Assembly (NCBI RefSeq): GCF_001544915.2
Contig: NZ_FCOE02000016.1
Location: forward strand, 62,001 to 126,000
Direction: 5' to 3'
DNA: 64,000 bases
DNA from: Caballeronia pedi
GTDB lineage: Bacteria > Pseudomonadota > Gammaproteobacteria > Burkholderiales > Burkholderiaceae
Part shown: piece by piece, positions 50,642-60,060 of the stretch
How the letters are laid out: every line of letters begins with the position of its first letter
Numbering within the stretch: position 1 is the first letter of the stretch
The notes under the pieces: model-generated
What the model was told of the DNA's origin: nothing
Databases searched by the model: none
Seen by the model: the letters and a program-made list of their open reading frames with translations, nothing else
Made by a program: the position numbers and the translations under genes

Positions 50642-52105
50642 ATGAATGACATGGCAAGCGGCGCGACGCTCGCGCGTTCCCGCGACAACGCGCCTGACCC
50701 ACAGCAAGCCGACGTCGAACGCATCGTCGAAGCGCTCGTGACGCGAGCGCGCGCGGCGCAGCAGCGCTTTGCGCAGGCGGGGCAGGAGACACTCGATATC
50801 GCGGCGGCCGCCGCCGCGTGGGCGATCATGGACCCGCAGCGCAACCGGCAACTGGCGGAGCTCGCGGTGCGCGACACGGGCCTCGGCAACGCCGACGACA
50901 AGTTCCGCAAGAACCATCGCAAGACGCTCGGTCTGCTGCGCGATCTTCACGGCGTCGCGACGACCGGCGTGATCGCGCGTGACGAGGAACACGGCATCGT
51001 CGAGATCGCGCGTGCAGTCGGCGTCGTCGCGGCGATCACGCCATCGACGAATCCCGGCGCGACACCCGCCAACAAGATCATCAACGCGCTCAAGTGCGGC
51101 AACGCGGTGATCGTCGCGCCTTCGCCGAAGGGTTATTCGTCGTGCGCGTTGCTGATCGGTTTCATTCACGCGGAGTTCGCAAAGGCGGGTCTCGATCCCG
51201 CTCTCGTGCAGATGCTGCCGCAGCCGATCGGCAAGGCCGCCACTGCCGCGCTGATGAAGTTCGCGGATCTCGTCGTCGCGACCGGCTCGCAGGCCAACGT
51301 GCGCATGGCCTATACGAGCGGCACGCCGGCTTTCGGCGTGGGCGCGGGCAATGTCGCATCGATCGTCACGGCGGGCGCGCATCCCGATGATGCGGCGCGC
51401 AAGATCGCCGCGTCCAAGACATTCGATAACGCGACGAGCTGTTCGTCGGAGAACAGCGTCGTGATCGAGGATGCGATCTATGCGCGCATGCTCGATGCAT
51501 TGACGGAGCAGGGCGGCGTGCTGCTCGATGCCGCGCAGAAAGCGCAATTGCAGGCGGCGATGTGGCATGACGGCAAGCTCTCGGCGCGCTGCACGGCGCG
51601 TTCGGCGGCGGCCATCGCGCGCGAAGCCGGACTCGACGATATCGCCGCGCGCGAGCCGAAGTTCCTGATGGTGGAAGAAACCGGCTACGGCGTCGAGTAT
51701 CCGTTCTCCGGTGAGAAGCTCTCACCCGTGCTGACGGTCTATCGCGCGCGCGATGTGGACGCGGCCATCGACATCGTGCGCGGCATTTACGGCTACATGG
51801 GCGCGGGGCATTCGGTCGGCGTGCACGGCGCCGACGACGCGCTCGCCGTGAGGCTCGGCATGCAGTTGCCGGTTGCGCGCGTGATCGTCGATCAGGCGCA
51901 TTGCCTCGCGACCGGCGGCAATTTCGACAACGGCCTCCCGTTCTCGCTCTCGATGGGTTGCGGCACATGGGGCGGCAACAACTTCTCGTCGAATCTCGGC
52001 TATCGGCAATACCTTAACGTCACGCGCGTCGCGTATCGCATCGCGGAGCGCGTGCCCGAAGTCGACGCGTTGCTCGGCGATTACTTCCGGAGGGTCGGAC
52101 GATGA
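50642..52105 (+). CDS. sauS: Sulfoacetaldehyde dehydrogenase (acylating)
   Basis: A 487-residue CoA-acylating aldehyde dehydrogenase, related to EutE/AdhE-type enzymes. The catalytic cysteine is Cys267 in FDNATSCSSENS. In the sulfoacetate pathway it reduces sulfoacetyl-CoA to sulfoacetaldehyde with NAD(P)H. The ATG at 50642 has CGAGG upstream; a TTG at 50600 is less likely. It overlaps the CoA ligase gene by four bases and is divergent from an IclR gene, so the sauSTU set is complete. Confidence 0.87.
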   Translation: MNDMASGATLARSRDNAPDPQQADVERIVEALVTRARAAQQRFAQAGQETLDIAAAAAAWAIMDPQRNRQLAELAVRDTGLGNADDKFRKNHRKTLGLLRDLHGVATTGVIARDEEHGIVEIARAVGVVAAITPSTNPGATPANKIINALKCGNAVIVAPSPKGYSSCALLIGFIHAEFAKAGLDPALVQMLPQPIGKAATAALMKFADLVVATGSQANVRMAYTSGTPAFGVGAGNVASIVTAGAHPDDAARKIAASKTFDNATSCSSENSVVIEDAIYARMLDALTEQGGVLLDAAQKAQLQAAMWHDGKLSARCTARSAAAIAREAGLDDIAAREPKFLMVEETGYGVEYPFSGEKLSPVLTVYRARDVDAAIDIVRGIYGYMGAGHSVGVHGADDALAVRLGMQLPVARVIVDQAHCLATGGNFDNGLPFSLSMGCGTWGGNNFSSNLGYRQYLNVTRVAYRIAERVPEVDALLGDYFRRVGR

Positions 52106-53715
52106 GCGCGCTTGCCGATCCCATCGTCGCGCCTCGCCGCGTGCCGCTCGATGCGCCGACCCTGCGCGCGTTGATCGATACACGCGCCGCACACGCGCCC
52201 GACAAGACGTTTCTGCTGTCCATCACACAGGACGATGCGCTGACCTTCGCCGCATTGCGCGACGATTGCATCGCACTCGAAGCGCGTTTCCATGCAGCCG
52301 GGTTACGCCCTGGCGATGTCGTGTCCGTCTTCATGGGCAACGGTATCCAGACCGCGCGTCTGCTGCTCGCGGCGATGTACAGCGGGCTGGTGGCGAATCC
52401 GCTGAATCTGTTGAGTCAGCCTTCGCAGGTGCGCTATATCGTCGAGCATTCGGATACGCGTGCGATCTTCGTCGCCGACGATACCTGCGACACGATCGTT
52501 GAAGCCATCGATGCGTTGCGTCGCGAAGGCATGGCGCGTGAGATCGCGGTGGTACGCACGTCGCCCGACGCAAGCAATTTGCCCGATATCCCGGCGTTAC
52601 CTGCGCGCCCGATTTCGTTGGTAAGCGACCAAACGCCCGGCACGCAGATCGTATCGAGCGACACAGGCGCGATGCGGCCCGGCGATACCGCGCTGCTGAT
52701 GTATACATCGGGCACGACGGGCGCGCCCAAAGGCGTGCTGCTGAGTCATCGCAGCCTGCTCGCGAACATGCGCAACATCAGCGCGGAGCATCGCCTGAGC
52801 GAAGAGGATCGCGTGCTCGTGTCGCTGCCGCTCTATCACATCAACGGACTCGTCGTCGCGCTGTTGACGCCGCTCTGGCACGGCGGCTCGGCGGTGATGA
52901 CGCCGCGTTTCTCCGCCCGCACGTTCTGGAACGAGGCGTCGCTTCACGGCTGTACGTGGATCAACGTGGTGCCGACCATCGTCGCGTATCTGCTCAATGG
53001 CGAGAGCGCGCACGGCTGCGATCTTTCCGCGCTGAAGTTCTGCCGCAGCGCGTCTGCGGCGTTGCCGGCCGATCATCATCGTGCATTTGAGGAGCGCTTC
53101 GGCATCGGTGTCATAGAAACAATGGGAATGACGGAGACCGCCGCGCCCGCATTCAGTAATCCGTACGATATGAGCAAACGAAAACTCGGCAGTATCGGCC
53201 TGCCGTCGGGCGGCGGGGCGATGATCGTCGATCTCGAAGGGCGCGAATGCGCGGCGCATGAAACCGGCGAGCTGGTGCTGCGCGGCGAGCAACTGATGAG
53301 CGGCTACTACAAGCGCCCCGAGGAAACCCGCAATGCCTTCACCGCCGATGGCTGGCTGCGCACCGGCGACCTCGGCTATCGCGACGAGGCGGGCTTCTTC
53401 TACATCAACGGGCGCGCGAAGGAACTGATCATCAAGGGCGGCGAGAACATCGCGCCGCGTGAGATCGACGAGGCGCTGCTGCGTCATCCGGGCGTGCTCG
53501 AAGCGGCGGCTGTCGGCGTGCCTGATCCGGCCTACGGGCAGGACATCGTCGCGTACATCGTGGCAAGCGGCGGCGTCCCTATCGATGTGACGGAGTTGCG
53601 CGCGCATTGTCTGCGCGAACTCGGCCGCTACAAGACACCGCGCGAGTTCCGTTTCACCGATGCATTGCCGCGCGGCCCTTCAGGCAAGGTGCAGCGCCTG
53701 AAGCTCGTGCAATAA
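52102..53715 (+). CDS. sauT: Sulfoacetate-CoA ligase (AMP-forming)
   Basis: A 537-residue ANL-superfamily ligase. LMYTSGTTGAPKGVLLSH is at about 199-216, and the C-terminal domain carries GRAKELIIKGGENIAP and the catalytic lysine in PSGKVQRLKL. In context it makes sulfoacetyl-CoA from sulfoacetate. The start overlaps the sauS stop (ATGA). The family alone would also allow other acids; gene order with an acylating dehydrogenase, a transporter and xsc in the same window supports SauT. Confidence 0.85.
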   Translation: MSALADPIVAPRRVPLDAPTLRALIDTRAAHAPDKTFLLSITQDDALTFAALRDDCIALEARFHAAGLRPGDVVSVFMGNGIQTARLLLAAMYSGLVANPLNLLSQPSQVRYIVEHSDTRAIFVADDTCDTIVEAIDALRREGMAREIAVVRTSPDASNLPDIPALPARPISLVSDQTPGTQIVSSDTGAMRPGDTALLMYTSGTTGAPKGVLLSHRSLLANMRNISAEHRLSEEDRVLVSLPLYHINGLVVALLTPLWHGGSAVMTPRFSARTFWNEASLHGCTWINVVPTIVAYLLNGESAHGCDLSALKFCRSASAALPADHHRAFEERFGIGVIETMGMTETAAPAFSNPYDMSKRKLGSIGLPSGGGAMIVDLEGRECAAHETGELVLRGEQLMSGYYKRPEETRNAFTADGWLRTGDLGYRDEAGFFYINGRAKELIIKGGENIAPREIDEALLRHPGVLEAAAVGVPDPAYGQDIVAYIVASGGVPIDVTELRAHCLRELGRYKTPREFRFTDALPRGPSGKVQRLKLVQ

Positions 53716-53771
53716 GCGGGCGCGAATTCGCGAGCTTGACCATTCCACATAAGATGGACACAGGAGACAGC

Positions 53772-55112
53772 ATGAACAGGCATCGTCAGCGCGTGAAGAC
53801 GCGCCATATCATTTTAGGCGTGATGTGTCTGATGTACTTCATCTCGTACATCGACAGAGTAAACATTGCCGTCGCGGGACCGTTGATTCGCCAGGAAATG
53901 GGTCTGACCTCCATGCAGCTCGGACTCGTGTTCTCCGCGTTCGCGTATCCTTATGCGGTGATGCAGATCATCGGCGGATGGCTCGCGGATCGCTTCGGAC
54001 CGAAGCTCGTGCTGACCGTGCTCTCGCTGATCTGGGGCGCGGCGACGCTCGCGACGGGCTTCGCCGGCAGCATCGGGATGCTCGTGCTGTTGCGCATCGC
54101 GCTCGGTATCGGCGAGGGCGGCGCATTCCCGACGGCGACGCGCGCGTTCACGTTCTGGATGCCGGTGCGCGAGCGCGGTTTCGCGCAAGGCATCACGCAT
54201 AGCTTCGCGCGGCTGGGCGGCGCGGTGACGCCGCCGCTGGTGCTCGCGGTGGTCGCGGCGAGCGGCTGGCGCGAGGCCTTCATTCTTCTCGGCATCGCGA
54301 GCCTTGCGTGGACGGTGCTGTACTTCTTCGTGTTCAGCAATTCACCCGATGGGAACCGCCGCGTGACGCCGGAGGAAATCGCGGAAATCGGTTATCGCGC
54401 GGGAGAGTGCGCGCGCGCGAGCAAGAACCCGACGCCGTGGCGCAAGCTGATTCATCGCATGTGGCTCGTGACTTTCGTCGACTTCTGTTATGGATGGCTG
54501 CTCTGGGTGTATCTGACCTGGCTGCCTTCGTATCTGAAGGAAGCGCGTGGTTTCGATCTGAAGCATCTCGCGCTTTTCACCGCGTTGCCGCTGCTCGCGG
54601 GCGTGATCGGCGATACGCTCGGCGGCGTGATATCGGACCGCATCTACCGGATGACAGGCCGGCTGCGTCTCGCGCGTTGCAGCATTCTGGTCGTTGGCAT
54701 GGGCGGCTCGCTCGCCTTCCTTTTGCCGATGGTCAACGCGCCGAGCCCGATCGCTGCGGTGTGGTTCCTGACGGGTTCGTTCTTCTTCCTCGAGATCACG
54801 AATCCTGTGTTGTGGACCTTGCCGCTCGATATCGCGGGCAAATATGCGGGCACGGCGGGCGGCATGATGAACACCGGCTTCGGCATCGCGGGGATGGTGT
54901 CGCCGGTCGCGTTCGGTTATCTGATCCAGCAGACGGGCAGCTATGACCTGCCGTTCACGATCTCGGCGGGATTGCTCGCGGTCGGTGCGTTCGCGGCGCT
55001 TTTCATCGATACGAGCAAAACGGTGGAGGCCGATGAGGCGCGCGAGGCGCAAGATCGTGAGGAAGTGGGCGTGCCGGCATTCGCGGGCGGGGCCGGCAAC
55101 TGGCACAAATAG
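53772..55112 (+). CDS. sauU: MFS transporter, probable sulfoacetate uptake
   Basis: A 446-residue MFS protein of the anion:cation symporter branch with 12 helices. FISYIDRVNIAVAGPLIRQE near the N-terminus and GGWLADRFGPKLVL are typical. The ATG at 53772 has CAGGAGACAGC directly upstream; the open frame extends into the sauT end. It follows the ligase gene by 56 bases and corresponds to SauU. Confidence 0.85.
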   Translation: MNRHRQRVKTRHIILGVMCLMYFISYIDRVNIAVAGPLIRQEMGLTSMQLGLVFSAFAYPYAVMQIIGGWLADRFGPKLVLTVLSLIWGAATLATGFAGSIGMLVLLRIALGIGEGGAFPTATRAFTFWMPVRERGFAQGITHSFARLGGAVTPPLVLAVVAASGWREAFILLGIASLAWTVLYFFVFSNSPDGNRRVTPEEIAEIGYRAGECARASKNPTPWRKLIHRMWLVTFVDFCYGWLLWVYLTWLPSYLKEARGFDLKHLALFTALPLLAGVIGDTLGGVISDRIYRMTGRLRLARCSILVVGMGGSLAFLLPMVNAPSPIAAVWFLTGSFFFLEITNPVLWTLPLDIAGKYAGTAGGMMNTGFGIAGMVSPVAFGYLIQQTGSYDLPFTISAGLLAVGAFAALFIDTSKTVEADEAREAQDREEVGVPAFAGGAGNWHK

Positions 55113-55272
55113 CGAGGGCCGCGTGGCGAGGGGCGGGTTCCAGATCCGCCTCTGCTAGCCACGTGCGAGATCAATACACCTCGGCCAGCAACGCGTTCAC
55201 CCGATCGACCGTAGAATGAATTGCGTCCAACCACCGGCGCACTTACTACAAACCGATTCGGGAGACAACACC

Positions 55273-56388
55273 ATGCGACGTTGCAGCGCGGCATTCCTGA
55301 TCATTCCCCTTGTCATCGTCGGCGTGCTCGCCGGTTGCGGCGGCTCCGACGACGATCAACCCGCCTATGCCAGTGCGCCGAAGATCATCATCGATTCGGA
55401 CTTCAATACGATGGGCGACGACGGCCAGCTCTTCGCCATGTCCACGCAGTTGATGGCCGAAGGCAAGGTCAACCTGCTCGGCCTGTGCGTCGTGACCGGC
55501 AATGACTGGCTGCTGCAGGAAGAAGCGGACGCACTGAAGGCCGTCGAACGCATGGGTGTGCAGGATAAGGTCGGCGTGTATGCAGGCGCCAATTATCCAT
55601 TGCAATACGACGTCGCGAGCATCCGCGCGCAGCAGGCCGCGAATCCGAACGGCTACTTCGGCGCATGGATGCGTCCCGAGCCGACCACACAAGCCCAACT
55701 GACCGCGCCGCCCGACGGCTTCGCGACATCCGCAAAGCTGCAGAGCCAGAGCGCCGCCGACTTCATCATCGACACGATCAAGCGCTATCCGAACCAGGTG
55801 ACGATCATCGAAGTCGGGCCGCCGACCAATCTCGCGACCGCCGTGAACAAGGCGCCGGAGATCGTTCCGCTGATCAAGGGCATCGTCTACATGGGCGGCG
55901 CGATGAACGTGCCTGGCAACGCGAATGCGGCCGGCGAGCTGAACTGGTGGTTCGATCCGGTGGCCGTGCGCACGCTCTTGCAGACGTCGATTCCGCAGAA
56001 AGTCATTCCGCTCGACGTCACCAACACCGTGCCATTGACGGAGTCGGTCTATAACCAGATCGTCAATCCGTCGACAGGACAGACGGCGGTGACGAAGGTC
56101 TATGCAATCGCGAATGCGGGCGCATTCGCAACGAACACAGATATCTACGACACGCTGACGATTGGTTACTTCCTCGATCCGTCTTACGCGACGCAGACGC
56201 AAAGTGCATACCTCGACATCGATACGACGCCCGGCGAAGATCAGGGACACGTGAAGGTCTATCCGGATGCGCCGGCGGCGGGCGCATCACCGCAAAAGAT
56301 CACCTACGTCACGCGCTACGATAACGATCGATTCTTCAAGTTCTATGTCGATCTCTTGACGCGGCCTGTCCCGGTCAAATTCCAGTAA
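55273..56388 (+). CDS. Lipoprotein nucleoside hydrolase-like protein
   Basis: A 371-residue inosine-uridine nucleoside hydrolase-type protein with an N-terminal lipoprotein signal: hydrophobic stretch 8-19 and lipobox LAGC, modified at about Cys22. The calcium/ribose motif is DSDFNTMGDD, near residue 45. PPTNLATAV and GGAMNVPGNANAAGELNWWFD match the family. GGGAGAC is nine bases before the ATG. Most relatives are cytoplasmic; an envelope-anchored one would act on external nucleosides, or on a different glycoside. Confidence 0.82.
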   Translation: MRRCSAAFLIIPLVIVGVLAGCGGSDDDQPAYASAPKIIIDSDFNTMGDDGQLFAMSTQLMAEGKVNLLGLCVVTGNDWLLQEEADALKAVERMGVQDKVGVYAGANYPLQYDVASIRAQQAANPNGYFGAWMRPEPTTQAQLTAPPDGFATSAKLQSQSAADFIIDTIKRYPNQVTIIEVGPPTNLATAVNKAPEIVPLIKGIVYMGGAMNVPGNANAAGELNWWFDPVAVRTLLQTSIPQKVIPLDVTNTVPLTESVYNQIVNPSTGQTAVTKVYAIANAGAFATNTDIYDTLTIGYFLDPSYATQTQSAYLDIDTTPGEDQGHVKVYPDAPAAGASPQKITYVTRYDNDRFFKFYVDLLTRPVPVKFQ

Positions 56389-56395
56389 CGCCAAG

Positions 56396-56420
56396 GATCA
56401 GGCACCGCCGGTGCCTGATC
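56396..56420. terminator. Hairpin between convergent genes
   Basis: GATCAGGCACC and GGTGCCTGATC form a perfect 11-bp stem around GCC, between the nucleoside hydrolase and MFS genes. No proper T-tract follows on either strand, so it may work only as a pause or mRNA-end structure. Confidence 0.5.
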
Positions 56421-56427
56421 AAAAACA

Positions 56428-57855
56428 TCACACTTCAAGCTGCTCCAGCACCTTCCCCTTCGTCTCGATGCCCATATAATGCACCGCGACCGCCGCAACG
56501 AGCGGCACCGCCGCGAGCGCATAGAACGCGATGTTCATATTCCCGCCCATCAACGTCTTGCCGACCAGCGCCGGCGCGAAGATCGCCGCGATCTTGAGCC
56601 ATGCTCCACCGAGACCGCAGCCGAACGCGCGGATGCTCGTCGGATAGAGTTCCGGCGTGTAGACATACGCGGTGATGAAGCCGCATGCCATGAAGCCGAG
56701 CGCGAGCGCACAGAAGGTCGCGACCACGTACACGGACTGCGTGACGCACACGCCCGCGCACACCAGCGACACCGCGCACAACACGAACGACCAGTTGATG
56801 ACCGGTTTGCGCCCGACTTTATCGACGATCAGGGCGCAGGTCAGCGAGCCAATGACGCCGAGCACGGATGCCGCCACCGCAAGATTCAGCGCGAGCTGCA
56901 GGGGCGTGTGATAGACGGTCTGGTAAATCGTCGGCAGCCAGGTCGACAGACCGTACTGAAGCACGCCGCACGTCATCCACAAAAGCGCGACCGCAATCGT
57001 GCGCTTCAGATACGCCGGGCCGATCAGATCGAGGCGGCGGCGCTTCGGATGACGGTTCGCCATCGCTTCGAAGTCGGCGAGATTGCCGAGCGGCGGCAGC
57101 GGTTGCTTGACGGTGGCTTCGAATGCGGAGAGCGCATCACCCGCTTCGCGCATGCGGCCGCGTTCGCCGAGCCAGCGCGGCGATTCCGGCACCAGCACGC
57201 GCAGCAGGAAGAACAGAACGAGCGGAACGCCGCCGATGAAGTACATCACTTCCCAGCCGAAGCGCGGCACGATCCACGCGCCGAGCGCATTCGATGCGAG
57301 CAGGCCAATCGGAAACACGATCTCATACAACAGCACGAAGCGGCCGCGTCCGTGCGCGCGCGTGATCTCGTTGATATAAGTCGCCGCCACGGGTAACTCG
57401 CCGCCGAGCCCGAGTCCCTGCACGATGCGCAACGCGACGAACACCGCGAACGAAGGCGCAAAGCCGCACGCGATGCTCGTGAGGCCGATGATGCCCGAGC
57501 TCCACGCGATCGAACGCACGCGCCCGAAGCGTTCTGCAAGCGACGGAAACAGGAACGCACCGATCAGTTGTCCGATCGATCCAGACGCGATCAGAAAGCC
57601 GACCTGCGCTGGAGAAAGACCCCATCTCTGGATCAGCAACGGCAGCGTGGCCGCGATGACGATGACGTCGAAACCATCGAAGAACGTCGCCGCGCCGATC
57701 AGGATACGCGCGCGCACCTGCATCGCGTTGGCGGGCAGTCTTTCGATGCGCGCGATGATCGATCCCTTCGTGACCGCGTGAGCGGCAGTGGCCGCGTCGG
57801 CGACGGTTGTTGCGGTGCCGCCGTGTTGGACGACTGTATTGCCCATGCTCCTCAT
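56428..57855 (-). CDS. MFS transporter (aromatic acid:H+ symporter or sugar-porter type)
   Basis: A 475-residue, 12-helix MFS transporter with a 30-residue soluble N-terminus. Conserved loops are LAERFGRVRSIAWSSG between helices 2 and 3, RIVQGLGLGGELPVA in helix 4 and VDKVGRKPVI in the central half. The ATG at 57855 has GGGAGCAGG upstream. It closes the leftward operon after the ferredoxin reductase gene and probably imports that operon's substrate, plausibly an aromatic acid. Confidence 0.85.
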   Translation of the reverse strand: MRSMGNTVVQHGGTATTVADAATAAHAVTKGSIIARIERLPANAMQVRARILIGAATFFDGFDVIVIAATLPLLIQRWGLSPAQVGFLIASGSIGQLIGAFLFPSLAERFGRVRSIAWSSGIIGLTSIACGFAPSFAVFVALRIVQGLGLGGELPVAATYINEITRAHGRGRFVLLYEIVFPIGLLASNALGAWIVPRFGWEVMYFIGGVPLVLFFLLRVLVPESPRWLGERGRMREAGDALSAFEATVKQPLPPLGNLADFEAMANRHPKRRRLDLIGPAYLKRTIAVALLWMTCGVLQYGLSTWLPTIYQTVYHTPLQLALNLAVAASVLGVIGSLTCALIVDKVGRKPVINWSFVLCAVSLVCAGVCVTQSVYVVATFCALALGFMACGFITAYVYTPELYPTSIRAFGCGLGGAWLKIAAIFAPALVGKTLMGGNMNIAFYALAAVPLVAAVAVHYMGIETKGKVLEQLEV

Positions 57856-57874
57856 GCCTGCTCCCGTCTGTGTG

Positions 57875-59092
57875 TTATGCGAGTGCTTTCGCTGTGTCCG
57901 CAAGGGCCGCGATATCGACCGCGCGTCCCTGGCTCATCCATTTCTTCGCGACCTTGAGATCGCGCGTCGCGTTGATCGCGATGACGCCGCGCAATGCGTC
58001 GCCGTCGAGGAAGAACAACGACGCGCGCCGCGCGTCCAGATCGCCGCGCACGATCGGCGTCGCGCCCGGCGCAATGTCGCCGAGAATCTGCAGGTTCACG
58101 TCGTACTGATCCGACCAGAACCACGGAATCTCCGCATACGGCGTGCGCACGCCGAGCACTGCGCGCGCCGTCGCGATCGCCTGGTTCTGCGCGTTCGCCC
58201 ACGATTCGAGGCGCACACGGCGCTTGAGCCACGCGTTCGGATGATTGGCGACATCGCCACAGGCGAACACATGCGCATCGTTCGTCGCGCCGAATTCATC
58301 GACGACGATGCCGTCGTTCACCTCGATGCCCGCGCGCTCCGCGATTGCCGTATGCGGCGTCAACCCGATGCCCGCGACAGCGAAATCCGCATCGAGCGTC
58401 GTGCCGTCGGCGAGTTGCGCGCGCACGCCGCTGCCGAAGTCTTCGAGCGACACGAGCGAAGCATTCAGGCGCACATCGACGCCGTTATCGCGATGCAGTT
58501 TCAGCAGAAAGTCGGACACGCTTTCGGGTACCGAACGTCCGCACAGACGCGGCGCGCCTTCGATCACCGTCACATCGACGCCGAGCTTCTTCGCGGTCGC
58601 CGCGACTTCGAGGCCGATCCATCCTCCGCCGACCACGAGCAGACGCTTGCTGTGACTTTCGCGCAGACGCTTGCCGATCACCATCGCGTCGTCGAGCGTG
58701 CGCAGATAGGCGAGGTGAGACGTCTTCACGAGCGCATCGGGCAGACGCCGCGCCGCGCCGCCCGTCGCGATGACGAGGCGGTCGTAGTGCACTTCGCGTC
58801 CGCTCGCGGTGCGCACGATGCGCGCGTCGCGATCGATCGATGCCGCGCATTCCGGCTGCCACGCTTCGACGTTCAATTCAGCGAACGCGTCGTGATCGAC
58901 GATGCGCACGGTGTCGATATCCGCTTCGCCCGCGAGCACGGCCTTCGACAGCGGCGGGCGTTCGTAGGGAAGATGGATTTCATCGGCGATCATCACGAGG
59001 CGGCCATCGAAGCCTTCATTGCGGAGCGTCTTCACGATCCATCCGGCAGCCTGTCCGCCGCCGATCACCACGACTGTCTGAAGATCAGCCAT
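57875..59092 (-). CDS. FAD-dependent ferredoxin reductase (Rieske oxygenase reductase type)
   Basis: A 405-residue NAD(P)H:ferredoxin/rubredoxin reductase. The FAD motif VVVIGGGQAAG is at 7-17, and the NAD motif LLVVGGGWIGLEVA at about 150-163. VFACGDVAN and a C-terminal reductase domain are present. These proteins deliver electrons to ferredoxins of ring-hydroxylating dioxygenases or P450s; no such oxygenase is in view, so it may lie beyond the right edge. Its start overlaps the preceding dioxygenase gene by eight bases. Confidence 0.86.
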   Translation of the reverse strand: MADLQTVVVIGGGQAAGWIVKTLRNEGFDGRLVMIADEIHLPYERPPLSKAVLAGEADIDTVRIVDHDAFAELNVEAWQPECAASIDRDARIVRTASGREVHYDRLVIATGGAARRLPDALVKTSHLAYLRTLDDAMVIGKRLRESHSKRLLVVGGGWIGLEVAATAKKLGVDVTVIEGAPRLCGRSVPESVSDFLLKLHRDNGVDVRLNASLVSLEDFGSGVRAQLADGTTLDADFAVAGIGLTPHTAIAERAGIEVNDGIVVDEFGATNDAHVFACGDVANHPNAWLKRRVRLESWANAQNQAIATARAVLGVRTPYAEIPWFWSDQYDVNLQILGDIAPGATPIVRGDLDARRASLFFLDGDALRGVIAINATRDLKVAKKWMSQGRAVDIAALADTAKALA

Positions 59093-60050
59093 TTTTACGC
59101 TCCGTCATGAACTTGCCTTCGGGCGCCTTCGCGTCTTTCTGACGGCGCGTGTTGCCATCGAGACCGCCATCGACGGCCCATTCGGCGAACACGGTCGGAC
59201 CCGGTTCGAACTCGCGCGGCTGCCACTCGGGCGTGAGCACGTCTTCATCGGCGTAATACTCGATGAGACCGCCCGCCGGATTTTTGAAGTACCAGAAGTA
59301 CGCCGACGAAACCGGATGACGTCCCGGCCCGAGCTGCGTGGTCCAGCCGCAGCGGCTGATATGCAGGCCGCCGCCGAACACTTCGTGGATATCGCGCACG
59401 GTGAAGGCGACGTGATTCAGACCGCGCTTGCCGTCGGGCAATTGCAGCAGGAACAAATCGTGGTGCCCGCCGTGCGGCGCGCAGCGCATGAACGCGCCGC
59501 GTCCCGGATAACGGTCGGAGGTCTCGAAGCCGAGCAGTTCGTGATAGAACTTTTCCTGCTCAGCGACGCAGTTCGTGAAGAACACGACGTGTCCCACTTC
59601 GACCGGTTCGGCGCGTTCGTACACGGGACTCGGCGTATCGACGCGCAGGGTTTGTCCCCACACGTTCGAGGGCGAACCCTTCACGTCGATATCGCGTTTC
59701 TTCGTCACTTCGACGCGAATCGCCATGCCGTTCGGATCGATGCAGCCGACCGCATCATCCGTTTCGGTGTGACCGGGCAGACCCGCGAAACGTCCGCGCA
59801 GTGCGTCGAGTTCGGCGCGTGTCGCGACGCCCCACGTCACTTCGCGCAGCGTCGGACCGCCTTCGAACGCGGGCGGGAGCGCTGGATCGTGCGCGAGCGC
59901 CAGCAGCACTTCGCAGCCGTTCAGGGTCTCGAAACGGGCGCGCGTTTCATCGTGCGCGACTTCCTTCAGACCCCAGTCGGCGAAAAAGCGCCGGCAGGTG
60001 TCGAGATCGGTCACGCCGTAGGTGATGCGTTCAATGCCAAGAATCGTCAT
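59085..60050 (-). CDS. Type I extradiol ring-cleavage dioxygenase (VOC fold)
   Basis: A 321-residue two-domain vicinal-oxygen-chelate protein. The iron ligands of type I extradiol dioxygenases appear to be present: His154 (VGHVVFF), His213 (LNHVAF) and Glu264 (LIEYYAD). It should cleave a catechol-like ring. Similar in pattern to catechol 2,3-dioxygenase family members, with a roughly 20-residue charged C-terminal tail. It follows the aldehyde dehydrogenase gene by ten bases and overlaps the ferredoxin reductase gene. Together they suggest aromatic ring breakdown. Confidence 0.85.
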   Translation of the reverse strand: MTILGIERITYGVTDLDTCRRFFADWGLKEVAHDETRARFETLNGCEVLLALAHDPALPPAFEGGPTLREVTWGVATRAELDALRGRFAGLPGHTETDDAVGCIDPNGMAIRVEVTKKRDIDVKGSPSNVWGQTLRVDTPSPVYERAEPVEVGHVVFFTNCVAEQEKFYHELLGFETSDRYPGRGAFMRCAPHGGHHDLFLLQLPDGKRGLNHVAFTVRDIHEVFGGGLHISRCGWTTQLGPGRHPVSSAYFWYFKNPAGGLIEYYADEDVLTPEWQPREFEPGPTVFAEWAVDGGLDGNTRRQKDAKAPEGKFMTERKNG

Positions 60051-60060
60051 GGCAACTCCT

